The position numbers and the translations under genes are program-made. Positions 25,704 to 34,551 of a DNA stretch of 64,000 nucleotides are shown here, piece by piece (the first letter of the stretch is position 1; each line of letters opens with the position of its first letter). The notes beneath the pieces are model-generated. The model ran no database searches. It worked only from the letters and a program-made list of their open reading frames with translations, and was not told the DNA's origin. Where the stretch lies: assembly GCA_963753115.1 (NCBI GenBank), contig CAVWBB010000007.1:1-64000 (forward strand). The letters run 5' to 3'. Source of the stretch: Bog-473 sp963753115 (GTDB taxonomy: Bacteria > Actinomycetota > Acidimicrobiia > Acidimicrobiales > RAAP-2).

Positions 25704-26672
25704 TCAAGGGATGAGCAGCACCCGGCCGAACGCCTGCCGGCTCTCGATGTAGGCGTGGGCGCTGGCCGCATCCGAGAGCGGGAAGGTCCGGTCGATGACC
25801 ACCTTGAGCTCGCCCCGCCCGATGGCCTGGAGGTGGCCGGCGATCATGGGGTGCGGGCGTGGCGACAGGAGGAGCTCGGCTCCCAGGAAGTAGCCCGACA
25901 ACGTCTGGTTGTTGCCGCGCATGGCCGAAATGTCGACTCGCTCCGCGGCCGACCTCCCGGCATCACCGACGGTCACGCACCGACCACGGTACGCCAGGAC
26001 GTTGATGCTCCCCTGGAGTGTCACACCGCCCACTGAGTCCACCACGACGTCCACACCCCTCCCATCGGTCAGGCGGCGGGCCTCGGCGACGAAGTCATGC
26101 GTGACGTAGTTGATGCCCTCGTCGAGACCGAGCTCCTTCAGCCGTTCCAGGCGGTCGTCGCTCGACGCCGTGGAGAAGACGCGCGCGCCCGCCCGCTTCG
26201 CCATCTGGATCGCCGCAATGCCGACTCCGCCCGCACCCGCATGGATGAGCGCGGTCTCCCCGGGCTGCAGGTGGCCGAACTCGAAGAGGCAGTCATCGGC
26301 CGTCCCGAACGGGACCGGCACGCAGGCGGCGTCGTCGGTCGTCACGCTGTCGGGGATTTTCCAGGCGAAGGCCGCGGGCGTGACCCGGCGCTCCGCGTGC
26401 GAACCATCCACCCCGACGGTGACGGCCCGGTCCCCCACCGCGAAGTCGTCAACGTCGACGCCAACCTCGACCACTGTGCCGGCGCACTGGTAGCCCACGA
26501 TGTGGGGGACACGCGTGAGGTCACCCCCCAACCGGTTGAGGGTGTCGCCGCCCTCGATGCTGATCGCCTCGACGTCGATGAGAATGTCACCCGGACCGGC
26601 CGTGGGATCGGCCACGTCCTCGTACCGGAACACGTCGGGGGCGCCCGTTTCGTAGTACACCGCTGCCTTCAT
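25704..26672 (-). CDS. Zinc-independent medium-chain dehydrogenase (quinone oxidoreductase type)
   Basis: 322 residues of the medium-chain dehydrogenase/quinone oxidoreductase family. It opens MKAAVYYETGAPDVFRYEDV and has GYQCAGTVVEVGVDVDDFAVGDRAVT. The NADPH-binding motif is ALIHAGAGGVGIAAIQMAKRAGARV, followed by VVDSVGGVTLQGSINVLAYRG. The zinc-binding Cys/His set of alcohol dehydrogenases is absent. ATG 26672 overlaps the stop of the monooxygenase gene (ATGA, 26669-26672), so the two are translationally coupled. It could reduce an enone or quinone product of that pathway. Confidence 0.9.
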   Translation of the reverse strand: MKAAVYYETGAPDVFRYEDVADPTAGPGDILIDVEAISIEGGDTLNRLGGDLTRVPHIVGYQCAGTVVEVGVDVDDFAVGDRAVTVGVDGSHAERRVTPAAFAWKIPDSVTTDDAACVPVPFGTADDCLFEFGHLQPGETALIHAGAGGVGIAAIQMAKRAGARVFSTASSDDRLERLKELGLDEGINYVTHDFVAEARRLTDGRGVDVVVDSVGGVTLQGSINVLAYRGRCVTVGDAGRSAAERVDISAMRGNNQTLSGYFLGAELLLSPRPHPMIAGHLQAIGRGELKVVIDRTFPLSDAASAHAYIESRQAFGRVLLIP

Positions 26673-28190
26673 GACTGGACATACTCCCGCATCCGGAACC
26701 GCTTCGTCCTCTGGGCGTACCACCTGGAGGTCTGCGGCAGCTGGGTGGCGATCTTCCCGTTCGCGTTCTTGAAGTAGCTCTGGCAGCCGTCGTTCCAGAT
26801 GGTCCCGGCCAAGGCTTCCTGGAGCTCGCGGTTGTACTCGTCCATGACGTCACGGCGGACGTCAACGACCCGAACCCGTCGCCAGTGCATGGACCGCAAC
26901 GCGCCGAGGACGTAGGTCGCCTGTGCCTCGAGGATCACAATGATGGAATTGCCGCCCTGGTTCGTGTTCGGGCCGTAGAGCATGAAGAAGTTCGGATAGC
27001 CCGACACGGTCATGCCGATATAGGCGTGGGCCACCTCGGACCAGTCGTCGTGCAACCGTCGCCCGTCCACACCCACCACGTCGATCCCGTCCAGGTACTC
27101 CGTCGCCTTGAATCCCGTGGCCAGCACGATCGCGTCCACCCGGCGCTCCCGGCCGTCCGTCGTGACGATGGAGTCCGGGGTCACCCGTTCAATGCCATCG
27201 GCCACCAGCTCGACGTTGTCGCGCAGCATCGCTTTGTAGAAGTCGCTGCAGACGAGCGTGCGCTTGCATCCGAACGGATAGTCAGGCGTGAGCTTGGCCC
27301 GGAGCTCGTCGTCCTTGATCCGGTACGCAATGTGGCTCTCCGCAATGGCCTTGAGCTGGTCGGCCCCCTCCTCGCCGTGCCGGAAGGCGATTGTGTTCTC
27401 GAACGCCCAGTAGAGCTCCTTCCGGTGGCGCCGCGCCGCGATCGGGTTACGGGCGAACCGGCGCTTCTGCTCCTCGGTGAACGGCTTGTCCGACCGAGGC
27501 AGGATCCACTGCGGCGTGCGCTGGAAGACATGAAGGAACTCGACCTTCTTGGCCAGCTCGGGCACGATCTGCGCTGCGCTGGCACCCGTGCCGATGACGG
27601 CAACCCGGCGGCCCGCCAGGTCGTGCTCGTGCTCCCAGCGGGCCGAATGGAAGCGGGGCCCTGCGAACGAGTCCAAACCGGCGATGGCAGGCAGTGAGGG
27701 AGTGGCGAACGTCCCGACCGCGCTCACCAGCACGTCGGCTTCGTAGACGCCGCCGTCGGCGTCGGTCAGCCGCCAGCGCAGCGCCGCCTCGTCCCAGCGC
27801 GCCGACATGATGCGGGTGTTGGCCCGCACATGGCGGGAGATGCCGAAACGCTCGGCGCAGTCCTCGAAGTAGCGCAGAATCTCGGGCTGCTCGGCATAGG
27901 TCTTGGTCCAGTCGGGCTTGCGCGCGAAGGAGTACGAATACAGGTGCGACGGGACGTCACAGGCCGCTCCGGGGTAGGTGTTGCTGCGCCAGGTGCCGCC
28001 CACGCCGTCGGAGGCCTCGAAGAGGACGAAGTTCCGGTGGTGCGATTTGGCCAGCCGAATGGCCAGGCCCAGTCCGCCCGCTCCCGCCCCGATGATGGCA
28101 ACGCGCCAGTGCGGGACCTGGGAGCCGGGTGGCGGTCGCGGTCGCTGTCGCCGTCGCCGTCGCGTCCATGTCAACCTCACTGGTCGCCAT
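26669..28190 (-). CDS. Flavin-dependent Baeyer-Villiger-type monooxygenase (5' end frameshifted)
   Basis: About 500 residues. FAD-binding is VAIIGAGAGGLGLAIRLAK, with GGTWRSNTYPGAACDVPSHLYS. The Baeyer-Villiger fingerprint F-x-G-x-x-x-H-x-x-x-W is met by FAGPRFHSARWEHE, and the NADPH motif is VAVIGTGASAAQIVPELA. The C-terminal ATGF motif is in VLATGFKATEYL. An ATG at 28190 followed by a low-complexity Ala-Thr stretch joins the main frame if one base in the GGG at 28127-28129 is extra; the uninterrupted frame alone starts at 28180 with an Arg-rich non-family leader. It converts a ketone to an ester or oxidises a heteroatom; the substrate is unknown. It is coupled to the dehydrogenase downstream. 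Confidence 0.88.
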
Positions 28191-28303
28191 CACAGGGTCC
28201 TGCACCTTCGCCACCTGAGCCTCCGAGCAACTGGTTTCGAGGCCCCGAGTCTGGCACTGCGGGGCGGGTACGGTCTGGCCCGAACGCAGCTGAAGGGAGT
28301 CGC

Positions 28304-29059
28304 ATGAGTGAGGAAGCCGGGCCGCTGGCTCTGGTGATCGGCGGCGGGTCAGGCATCGGCGCCGCGCTGGCCGAGGCCCACCGGGCCCAGGGAACCACCA
28401 CCGTGACCTGGGACATCGCCGGGTCGCACGACGTGACCTGCGACGTCACGGAACCGGACGCCATCGATGACGCCGTCGGCGTGACCCGCATGCGCTGGGG
28501 CGTCCCCACCTTCGTCACCGTGACGGCGGGCGTCGGCCACTCGGGGCTCCTCACCGAGGACGATCCCGATGCGTTCGACCGGGTCATGCGCGTCAACGCC
28601 CGTGGCCCATGGCTCTGCATGCGGGCTTGGGTCGGCGCCATGCAAGAGCAACAGACGGCTGGCTCCTTCGTCGCCGTCTCGAGCGTGAGCGCTCACCTCG
28701 TCGACCGCACCATGGGCATCTACTGCGCGTCAAAGGCCGCCTTGTCGATGCTGGTCCAGGTGGCGGCGGCCGAATGGGGCACGCTCGGCCTCCGGGTCAA
28801 CGCGGTGGCGCCGGGCGTCACGCGGACCCCCATGCTCGGGCGTGGCCCCGCGATGAGCGTCGAAGGATCACCGTGGCTGGCCGGCGTGGCCGAGCGCACT
28901 GCGCTCGGCCGACTGGGTGAGGCGAGCGACATCGCGCAGACCATCATTGCCCTGCATTCGATGGACTGGGTCACCGGTGCGGTGCTCGAATGCGATGGCG
29001 GGTTGTCGTTGCACTCGCCCGCCGACCCGTATGGCGCCATGCTGCGGTCGCGGCACTAG
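28304..29059 (+). CDS. Short-chain dehydrogenase/reductase
   Basis: A 251-residue SDR. It has the cofactor motif LVIGGGSGIGAALAEAHRAQG and the Asp pair in CDVTEPDAID. VNARGPWLCMRAWVGAM, catalytic Ser in SFVAVSSVSAH, Y-x-x-x-K in IYCASKAALSMLVQ and the C-terminal GAVLECDGGLSLH follow. The frame is open for another 470 bases upstream, but that overlaps the divergent monooxygenase and is not SDR-like, so ATG 28304 after an AAGGGAG site is used. The substrate is unknown. Confidence 0.92.
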   Translation: MSEEAGPLALVIGGGSGIGAALAEAHRAQGTTTVTWDIAGSHDVTCDVTEPDAIDDAVGVTRMRWGVPTFVTVTAGVGHSGLLTEDDPDAFDRVMRVNARGPWLCMRAWVGAMQEQQTAGSFVAVSSVSAHLVDRTMGIYCASKAALSMLVQVAAAEWGTLGLRVNAVAPGVTRTPMLGRGPAMSVEGSPWLAGVAERTALGRLGEASDIAQTIIALHSMDWVTGAVLECDGGLSLHSPADPYGAMLRSRH

Positions 29060-29093
29060 CTCGGTTTCGAGCATCCAAGCCGGTCGTCTTCTG

Positions 29094-29125
29094 CAAAACT
29101 GTAAACAAGGCGATTTACAGTTTTG
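29094..29125. terminator. 12-bp A/T-rich palindrome between convergent genes (terminator or operator-like)
   Basis: CAAAACTGTAAA (29094-29105), 8-base loop, TTTACAGTTTTG (29114-29125): a perfect 12-bp inverted repeat, strikingly A/T-rich for this genome. A second, imperfect G/C-rich hairpin lies just after it (about 29128-29160). It lies between the 3' ends of the SDR (plus) and TetR (minus) genes, so termination is the simplest role. The stem ends in a T run on both strands. The core also looks like a TetR-type operator, and a related copy lies at 21626-21662. Confidence 0.6.
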
Positions 29126-29192
29126 AAACGAAGTCCCCGGAGTCACAGGCTCCAGGGGCTTCCGTGAGTTCAGGATCTGTCTGAGCCCCGGG

Positions 29193-29819
29193 CTAGCCCG
29201 AGGCGGAAACGTCGCCCTGGACCCGCAGCCCGTCACAGACGATGTTGAGCAGATCGCATGCCGGCGCCGCGCCAGCGTGCGCGGTCGCCTGGCAGGTCGC
29301 CCCGACGAGCGAGACCACCGCGGAGGGCGTGACGTCGGGGCGCACCGCTCCGACGGCCTGTGCCCGCTCCAACAACACCCCGACGGCGTCGCGCAGGTTG
29401 TCCTTCACGTTCGTTGCCGCCTCTTCGAACTCCACGCCCGCACCCATCACGGCGACCATGAGGTCGCGCTTGGCCGCGCCCTCCTCGACAATGTGCGAGA
29501 GAAATCCGAAGAACGCCGCCGCCGGGTCGTCGGCGTCCGCCAACGCCTGGGCGTCCACGGTCAGCGCGGACAGCCGATCGAGCAGGACGGCCTCGCAGAG
29601 CTTCTCCTTGGTCGGGAAGTGGCGGTAGAGCGTCCCCACGCCCACGCCCGCCTTCTCGGCGATCAGGTCAACCGGGACCTCGATCCCCTCGACGGCGAAG
29701 ACGTTCTCGGCGGCGACGAGAATCCGGGCCCGGTTGCGCTGGGCGTCGGCCCGCAGAGGTCGAGCCACGACAGCGGTGGGTTCGTCACACTCCGCTTCTC
29801 CGTTGGGTCTTCCTTCCAC
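29193..29819 (-). CDS. TetR-family transcriptional repressor
   Basis: A 208-residue regulator. The N-terminal TetR helix-turn-helix is RNRARILVAAENVFAVEGIE, then VPVDLIAEKAGVGVGTLYRHFPTKEKL. The C-terminal ligand domain has FFGFLSHIVEEGAAKRDLMVAVMG. The start is GTG 29819; GTG 29768 is also possible. It is transcribed divergently from an MFS efflux gene, with a palindromic operator in the shared gap, so it most likely represses both itself and the transporter until a toxic ligand binds. Confidence 0.92.
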   Translation of the reverse strand: MEGRPNGEAECDEPTAVVARPLRADAQRNRARILVAAENVFAVEGIEVPVDLIAEKAGVGVGTLYRHFPTKEKLCEAVLLDRLSALTVDAQALADADDPAAAFFGFLSHIVEEGAAKRDLMVAVMGAGVEFEEAATNVKDNLRDAVGVLLERAQAVGAVRPDVTPSAVVSLVGATCQATAHAGAAPACDLLNIVCDGLRVQGDVSASG

Positions 29820-29838
29820 AGAAACTCTCCTCCCCCCG

Positions 29839-29868
29839 TTGACAAACGGAACCTTGGTTCCGTATAGT
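29839..29868 (+). promoter_or_regulatory. Consensus-like promoter for the MFS gene
   Basis: -35 TTGACA (29839-29844) matches consensus perfectly; an 18-base spacer is followed by -10 TATAGT (29863-29868). It points to the MFS transporter start 124 bases downstream. The spacer contains the TetR-type operator, so binding would directly occlude RNA polymerase. Confidence 0.8.
29847..29862. promoter_or_regulatory. TetR-type operator between -35 and -10
   Basis: CGGAACC-TT-GGTTCCG (29847-29862) is a perfect 7-bp inverted repeat with a 2-base centre filling the promoter spacer. A looser GGAACC/GATTCC pair follows around 29875-29896. Its position between divergent tetR and MFS genes fits autoregulation and repression of efflux; binding by this TetR is inferred. 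Confidence 0.75.
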
Positions 29869-29992
29869 GTAAATGGAACCAGAACTCCGATTCCGATTGT
29901 AAGCCATCCGAGCCGAGAAAACCAGACCCTTCCAGGTCAGGCCGGCGGGGCACGACAGTCGGCACGGAACCTCTTTGGACACGGAGACCACC

Positions 29993-31498
29993 ATGACGAC
30001 AACCCTCGACCACCCCGATCAGACGACCGAACCCGGGCCCGACCTCGATCCCAAGCGCTTCAGGGCCCTGGCGATCATCGCGGTGGCCCAGCTCATGGTG
30101 GTGCTCGACGCCTCAGTGGTGATCATCGCCCTGCCGTCGGCCCAGCGTGCCCTGCACATCTCGACGGCCAACCGCCAGTGGATGTTGACGGCCTACACGC
30201 TGTCCTTCGCCGGCCTGCTCCTGCTGGGCGGCCGGATCGCCGACTACTTCGGGCGCAAGCGGATGTTCGTCATCAGCCTGGTCGGCTTCGCCGCGGCATC
30301 CGCCCTGGGCGGCCTGGCCGAGAACTCGGCCATGCTCTTCAGCGCCCGTGCCCTGCAGGGGGCGTTCGCCGCGATCATGGCGCCCGCCGCCCTGTCGCTG
30401 CTCACCGTGGCCTTCACCGAGCCCAAGGAGCGGGCCCGTGCCTTCGCCGTCTACGGCGGCATTGCCGGCGGGGGCGCCGCCATCGGGCTCATCCTGGGCG
30501 GGTTCCTGACCGAGTTCGCCTCGTGGCGCTGGACGCTCCTGATCAACGTGCCGATCGCCATCGTGGCGGCCGTGGCGGCCTTCCGCTACGTCACCGAGAG
30601 CCGGGCTTCGGCGAACCACGGTTACGACATCCCCGGCGCCGTCACGGTGACCGGTGGCCTGCTCGCCCTCGTGTACGGCTTCACCAAGGCGGGCACGGAC
30701 GGCTGGGGTGCGTCCGTCACGGTCTCCCTGTTTGCCGCGGCCGCCGTCCTCCTGGTGGCCTTCGTCATCATCGAGCAGAGGGTGCAGCACCCGCTCCTGC
30801 CTCTGCGGGTGGTGCTCGACCGCAACCGTGGCGGGTCCTTCCTCGCCTCACTGCTGGTGGGCACGGCGCTGCTCGGGACCTTCTTGTCGCTGACCTACTA
30901 CTTCCAGGGCACGCTGCACTACTCGGCCCTGAAGTCGGGGTTCGCATTCGTTCCGTTCTCGGTCGGCATCATCACCGGCGCCACGCTGGCCAGCCGCCTG
31001 CTCCCCCGTTTCGGGCCGCGGCTCGTCATGACCGGCGGGCTCCTGCTCGGCATGGCCGGACTGATCCTCTTCAGCACGCTCAGCGTCACCTCGGCCTACC
31101 TGACTGTGGTCCTGCCGGCCGAGGTGATCGTCAGTCTCGGCATGGGCCTTTCCTTCGTCGCCATGAGCAGCACGGCCCTGATCGGAGTGAGCCCGCAGGA
31201 CGCCGGAGTGGCCAGCGCCCTGGTCAACGCCACCCAACAGACCGGCGGCACCATGGGCGCCGCCTTGATCAACACCATCGCCACCAGCGCCACGGTCTCC
31301 TACGTGGCCGCCCACGGGAGGTCGGTGGCGTCGCTCACCGCCGGCTCCGTCCACGGCTACACGACGGCCTTCACATTCAGTGCCATCGTGCTGGCGGTGG
31401 CCGGCGTGAGCGCCTTCGCCCTCATCCGGCGGGGTCGTCCCGACGCGGCCGACATCGTGACGGGCGAGGAGCCGGCGCTGGTGCTGGCCAGCGCCTGA
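29993..31498 (+). CDS. MFS multidrug efflux transporter (DHA2, EmrB/QacA-like, 14 TM)
   Basis: About 500 residues with fourteen predicted helices, beginning FRALAIIAVAQLMVVLDASVV, the DHA2-type motif D1/first helix (LDASVVIIALP). Motif A is GGRIADYFGRKRMFVISLVG and motif C-like GIAGGGAAIGLILGGFLTE. It exports drugs or other hydrophobic compounds in exchange for protons. ATG 29993 follows a GGAGACC site; an upstream ATG at 29975 is less likely. It is controlled by the divergent TetR (see operator). Confidence 0.93.
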   Translation: MTTTLDHPDQTTEPGPDLDPKRFRALAIIAVAQLMVVLDASVVIIALPSAQRALHISTANRQWMLTAYTLSFAGLLLLGGRIADYFGRKRMFVISLVGFAAASALGGLAENSAMLFSARALQGAFAAIMAPAALSLLTVAFTEPKERARAFAVYGGIAGGGAAIGLILGGFLTEFASWRWTLLINVPIAIVAAVAAFRYVTESRASANHGYDIPGAVTVTGGLLALVYGFTKAGTDGWGASVTVSLFAAAAVLLVAFVIIEQRVQHPLLPLRVVLDRNRGGSFLASLLVGTALLGTFLSLTYYFQGTLHYSALKSGFAFVPFSVGIITGATLASRLLPRFGPRLVMTGGLLLGMAGLILFSTLSVTSAYLTVVLPAEVIVSLGMGLSFVAMSSTALIGVSPQDAGVASALVNATQQTGGTMGAALINTIATSATVSYVAAHGRSVASLTAGSVHGYTTAFTFSAIVLAVAGVSAFALIRRGRPDAADIVTGEEPALVLASA

Positions 31499-31523
31499 GT
31501 CAGTCCTCAGTCAGGCGCAGTGA

Positions 31524-31569
31524 CCCGCTCCGGGCTGGACGCGCCAACGGCGCGCCGGCTCGGAGCGGG
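31524..31569. terminator. Long G/C-rich stem-loop between convergent genes
   Basis: CCCGCTCCG (31524-31532) pairs with CGGAGCGGG (31561-31569). The interior can also partly pair around GCGCC/GGCGC. It lies between the 3' ends of the MFS (plus) and ferredoxin (minus) genes and can terminate both. Confidence 0.65.
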
Positions 31570-31574
31570 ACTCG

Positions 31575-31769
31575 CTATTCGCTGACGATCTCGATTGCGT
31601 ATTCGGGGCAGTTGGCCACAGCCAGACGGGCCTTCTCCACCAGTTCGGGTGGGATCTCGTCCAGGATGACCGAGGCCTGCCCGTAGTCGTCCACGTCGAA
31701 GATCTCGGGCGCGAGGCCGTAGCAGCGAGCATGGCCTTGGCACTTCTCGGAGTCGACACGGACCTTCAT
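31575..31769 (-). CDS. [3Fe-4S]-type ferredoxin, P450 redox partner
   Basis: A 64-residue ferredoxin. It starts MKVRVDSEKCQGHARCYGLAPEIF and ends near VANCPEYAIEIVSE. Three Cys ligands are present (C-x5-C ... C-P), with His where a fourth ligand would be, the usual pattern for single-cluster [3Fe-4S] ferredoxins that feed electrons to bacterial P450s. The ATG overlaps the P450 stop (ATGA, 31766-31769), so the two are translated together. No ferredoxin reductase is nearby. Confidence 0.92.
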   Translation of the reverse strand: MKVRVDSEKCQGHARCYGLAPEIFDVDDYGQASVILDEIPPELVEKARLAVANCPEYAIEIVSE

Positions 31770-32983
31770 GGGAATACCACCGGGAGGATACGTGGTCCAC
31801 GGACCTGCCCGCCCGCCCAGGCGATCTCCTCGCCCTCGGCGAGCGAGAATTCCGGGATGCGGGCCATCCACTCCTCGAGCGCCACCTGCAACTCCATGCG
31901 AGCCAGGTTCGACCCGGCGCAGCGGTGGATGCCGGAGCCGAACGCCACGTGGCGGTTGTGGGCCCGGTCCAGCTGCACGACGTCCGGCTGCTCGAACGCC
32001 TCGGGGTCGCGGTTGGCCGCTGGGAAGTTCATCAGGACCTTGTCACCCGCCTTCATGGGGCACCCGGCGTACTCGATGTCCTCGGTCACCTCGCGGGCCA
32101 TCGTGACCGGCGAGTAGGCCCGGAGCAGCTCCTCGACCGCGGTAGGCATCAGTTCGGGCTCTGCGGCGAGGCGTTTGCGGTCCTCAGGGTGCGTGGCGAG
32201 GTGCCACAGCGAGGAGCCGATGGCGCTCCACGTCGTGTCCACCCCGGCGATGAGGACGAGGGCGGCCATGCCGAGCACGATGCCGTCGTCCACGGGCTTT
32301 CCCTCGACCTCTGTCGTCAGCAACTCGCTCAACAGGTCGTCGCCCGGGTTCTGGCGCCGGTCCTCGAGCTGTGCCAGGAAGTAATTGAGCAGACCCTCGG
32401 CCCCGTGCTGGCGCCGCTCCGGGTCATCGGCGAACTCGAGGACATCGCGCACCCAGCCGGTGAAGGTGTCGGACAGATCGGTGGAGACGCCCAGGATCCG
32501 GGCGATCACCCGGACCGGAATCTGCTGGGCGTAGTCGGTCGCGGCGTCGCCGTGCCCCTCGTCGGCGAACTTGTCGAGGAGCCCGCGGCAGAGCTCGCGG
32601 GTCAGCGGCACATAGCTGTCGACGCGGGTGTGCGAGAACCAGGGCAGCAGGAGCCGCCGGGTCCAGGTGTGCAGCGGTGGATCCGCCGAAATCGGGGGCA
32701 GACCGTACTGGAGGTCAGGGCCGTCGAAATCGGCATTGGGATCCTCGTCCTCGTCGCCGGGGATGACCGCCACTTTGAGCGAGCTGAAGTGGGCGATGTC
32801 ATGGGCAATGGCGGTCACGTCGTCGTAACGCGTGGGCAGCCAGCTGCTCTTGCGCCGGTCGGTGTGCGCGATCGGGCAGCTCTTGCGCAGGTCGTCCCAA
32901 ATGCTGAACGGGTCGCTGACGTAGCGCGGGTCGAGTACGTCGAAGTCGGTCGCCCAATCCTGGACGGGCGCTGTGTGTGGCAT
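31766..32983 (-). CDS. Cytochrome P450 (bacterial class I)
   Basis: A 405-residue soluble P450. The I-helix oxygen-binding motif is LIAGVDTTWSAIGSS, the E-x-x-R pair lies in EELLRAYSPV, and the haem-binding loop is HVAFGSGIHRCAGSNLARMEL. The N-terminus lacks a membrane anchor, as expected for a bacterial class I enzyme. It is coupled to its ferredoxin. The substrate (fatty acid, terpenoid or steroid) cannot be read from sequence. It is divergent from a secreted DUF5666-like protein. Confidence 0.95.
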   Translation of the reverse strand: MPHTAPVQDWATDFDVLDPRYVSDPFSIWDDLRKSCPIAHTDRRKSSWLPTRYDDVTAIAHDIAHFSSLKVAVIPGDEDEDPNADFDGPDLQYGLPPISADPPLHTWTRRLLLPWFSHTRVDSYVPLTRELCRGLLDKFADEGHGDAATDYAQQIPVRVIARILGVSTDLSDTFTGWVRDVLEFADDPERRQHGAEGLLNYFLAQLEDRRQNPGDDLLSELLTTEVEGKPVDDGIVLGMAALVLIAGVDTTWSAIGSSLWHLATHPEDRKRLAAEPELMPTAVEELLRAYSPVTMAREVTEDIEYAGCPMKAGDKVLMNFPAANRDPEAFEQPDVVQLDRAHNRHVAFGSGIHRCAGSNLARMELQVALEEWMARIPEFSLAEGEEIAWAGGQVRGPRILPVVFP

Positions 32984-33168
32984 GGGACCCCCTTGGTGCT
33001 GTCTAGGTCACCCGAATGCCTCACCCTACAGGCCCGCTCCAGGCTGCCTGCGGTCGGCGCCGCGATTCTGACCGGGGCCTCAGGGGCCGCGCAGGGCGGC
33101 CACACGCCGGTCGCGCACGCTGATGGCACGGCAGAGCGCCGGGTGGCACACAGGGCAGGAGCGCAGAC

Positions 33169-33732
33169 ATGACAGGCACGACGCCGGACAAGCAATTCGC
33201 AGACGGCACGACGGAGCTCCCCCGGCCGCGCCAGGAGTCCCGCTGGCGCTGGTCGCGGCCGCGCCAGGCCATGGTGGCCGGTGGAGCGCTGGCAGCCGTC
33301 CTTGGGATCGGTGTCGCCACTGGTGCCAGCGGTGCCGCCTCTGCCGGTGCGGCCACCACGCCTTCGGGAAACTCCGGTGCCGCCGCGCATGGTCGCCCGC
33401 CGGGTGGCATGGCGCGGCCCACGGTGGCCGGGAAGATCACCGCGTTGAGCGGCGACACCATCACGGTCAGGACCAACGGCACGACCACTGTCACCGTCGT
33501 CACCTCGTCGGGCACGACCTACAAGACGAACCCAGGGCCCAACGGCGGATCTGCGTCCAGCGCGTCCGCACTCAAGGTCGGCGACTTCATCGGCGTGCAG
33601 GGCACCAAGAACAGCGACGGCACGGTCACCGCCACATCGGTCGTCATCGGCCGCCCACCCATGGGCAAGGGTGGTCCCCCGGGTGCGACGGGCCGTGCAC
33701 GCACTGCACCTTCAGGTGCTCCTAGCGCGTGA
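33169..33732 (+). CDS. Membrane-anchored or secreted DUF5666-like protein
   Basis: A 187-residue protein. A basic N-terminal region with RWRWSRPRQ is followed by one hydrophobic segment (AMVAGGALAAVLGIGVATG), acting as a signal anchor. The exterior has a single small beta-rich domain (VAGKITALSGDTITVRTNG, SALKVGDFIGVQG, GTVTATSVVIG) typical of DUF5666. The ends are rich in Gly, Pro, Ala and Thr. An AGGAG site precedes ATG 33169 by 8 bases. The function is unknown. Its last codons overlap the end of the convergent PhyH gene. Confidence 0.65.
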   Translation: MTGTTPDKQFADGTTELPRPRQESRWRWSRPRQAMVAGGALAAVLGIGVATGASGAASAGAATTPSGNSGAAAHGRPPGGMARPTVAGKITALSGDTITVRTNGTTTVTVVTSSGTTYKTNPGPNGGSASSASALKVGDFIGVQGTKNSDGTVTATSVVIGRPPMGKGGPPGATGRARTAPSGAPSA

Positions 33733-34549
33733 CGCGCTCGCCCCGCCGGAGCACCTCGTACTGACGGCTCTCGTCGGCGGCCGGGACGCGCCGCACCGGA
33801 CCGCGCGACCCTGGCGGGACCACCTCGGCCCCATCCGGCGCGTACTGCACGATGTAGGCCTTGCGCACCGCGTCCGTCCGGTTCGGGCCGGTCGAGTGCG
33901 GCGTCAGCGACGAGAACACCACAATGCTGCCGGCGCCGACCGGAACCGCCACGGCGTCAGCCGGGTCACGCAGGCAAACGAAGCCGATGTCGGAGTACTC
34001 GTGGGCGAGCGTGCCGCGGAGATGCAGCCCCGGCACCACCCACGGACAGCCGTTCTCCTCGGTCGCGTCGGTCAGCGCAACCCAGCAGGTGAGGTACTGC
34101 TGGGGTTCTACGAACGCGTAGCCGTTGTCCTGGTGCCAGGGGAACGGCGATGCCGTCCCCGGCTTCTTGTACACCGCCTGGTCCCAGTAGAGCCGAACGT
34201 CGGGTCCGATGAGGTCGGCGCACACGTCGGTGAGGAGCGCGCTGCAGGTGAACTCCCGCAGTACCGGAGACTGCACCACTAAGTGCGTCGTGAAGGTGAT
34301 CTCGTCGGCCCGGGCGATGAAGAATCGCCCACCTTCCAGCTCGCGCAGCGCGTCAGCTGCACGCTCCTCGAAGGGATCGATGGCCTCAATCAGCGCCTCC
34401 ACCGTGTCGTGGTCGAGCGCGTCCTCAAGCACGAAGTAGCCGAGTTCATCGTACTGGCGGCCCTGGGCCGCAGTGATGGAGCGGAAGGGCCCGTCGTGCT
34501 CGTCCCAGCTGAAGGACGTGTTGCGCTCGTGGGCCTCCGGTCCGTGCAT
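33722..34549 (-). CDS. Phytanoyl-CoA dioxygenase (PhyH) family protein
   Basis: 275 residues of the Fe(II)/2-oxoglutarate PhyH family. The iron-binding H-x-D is in FPWHQDNGYAFVEPQQYL, the distal His in FSSLTPHSTGPNRTD and the 2-oxoglutarate Arg in the following VRKAYIVQY segment. The surrounding LTCWVALTDATEENGCPWVVPGLHL is highly typical. It hydroxylates a lipid-like or natural-product substrate. It is the last of a coupled three-gene run (GNAT, enoyl-CoA hydratase, PhyH) with 4-bp and 2-base junctions. Confidence 0.92.
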   Translation of the reverse strand: MHGPEAHERNTSFSWDEHDGPFRSITAAQGRQYDELGYFVLEDALDHDTVEALIEAIDPFEERAADALRELEGGRFFIARADEITFTTHLVVQSPVLREFTCSALLTDVCADLIGPDVRLYWDQAVYKKPGTASPFPWHQDNGYAFVEPQQYLTCWVALTDATEENGCPWVVPGLHLRGTLAHEYSDIGFVCLRDPADAVAVPVGAGSIVVFSSLTPHSTGPNRTDAVRKAYIVQYAPDGAEVVPPGSRGPVRRVPAADESRQYEVLRRGERVTR

Positions 34550-34551
34550 GC

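Noticed and set aside
28123..28170. A regulatory AT-dinucleotide repeat suggested by the Ala-Thr protein stretch
   Set aside because: The DNA is G/C-rich (GCGAC units), so it is a coding low-complexity stretch, not an A/T tract.
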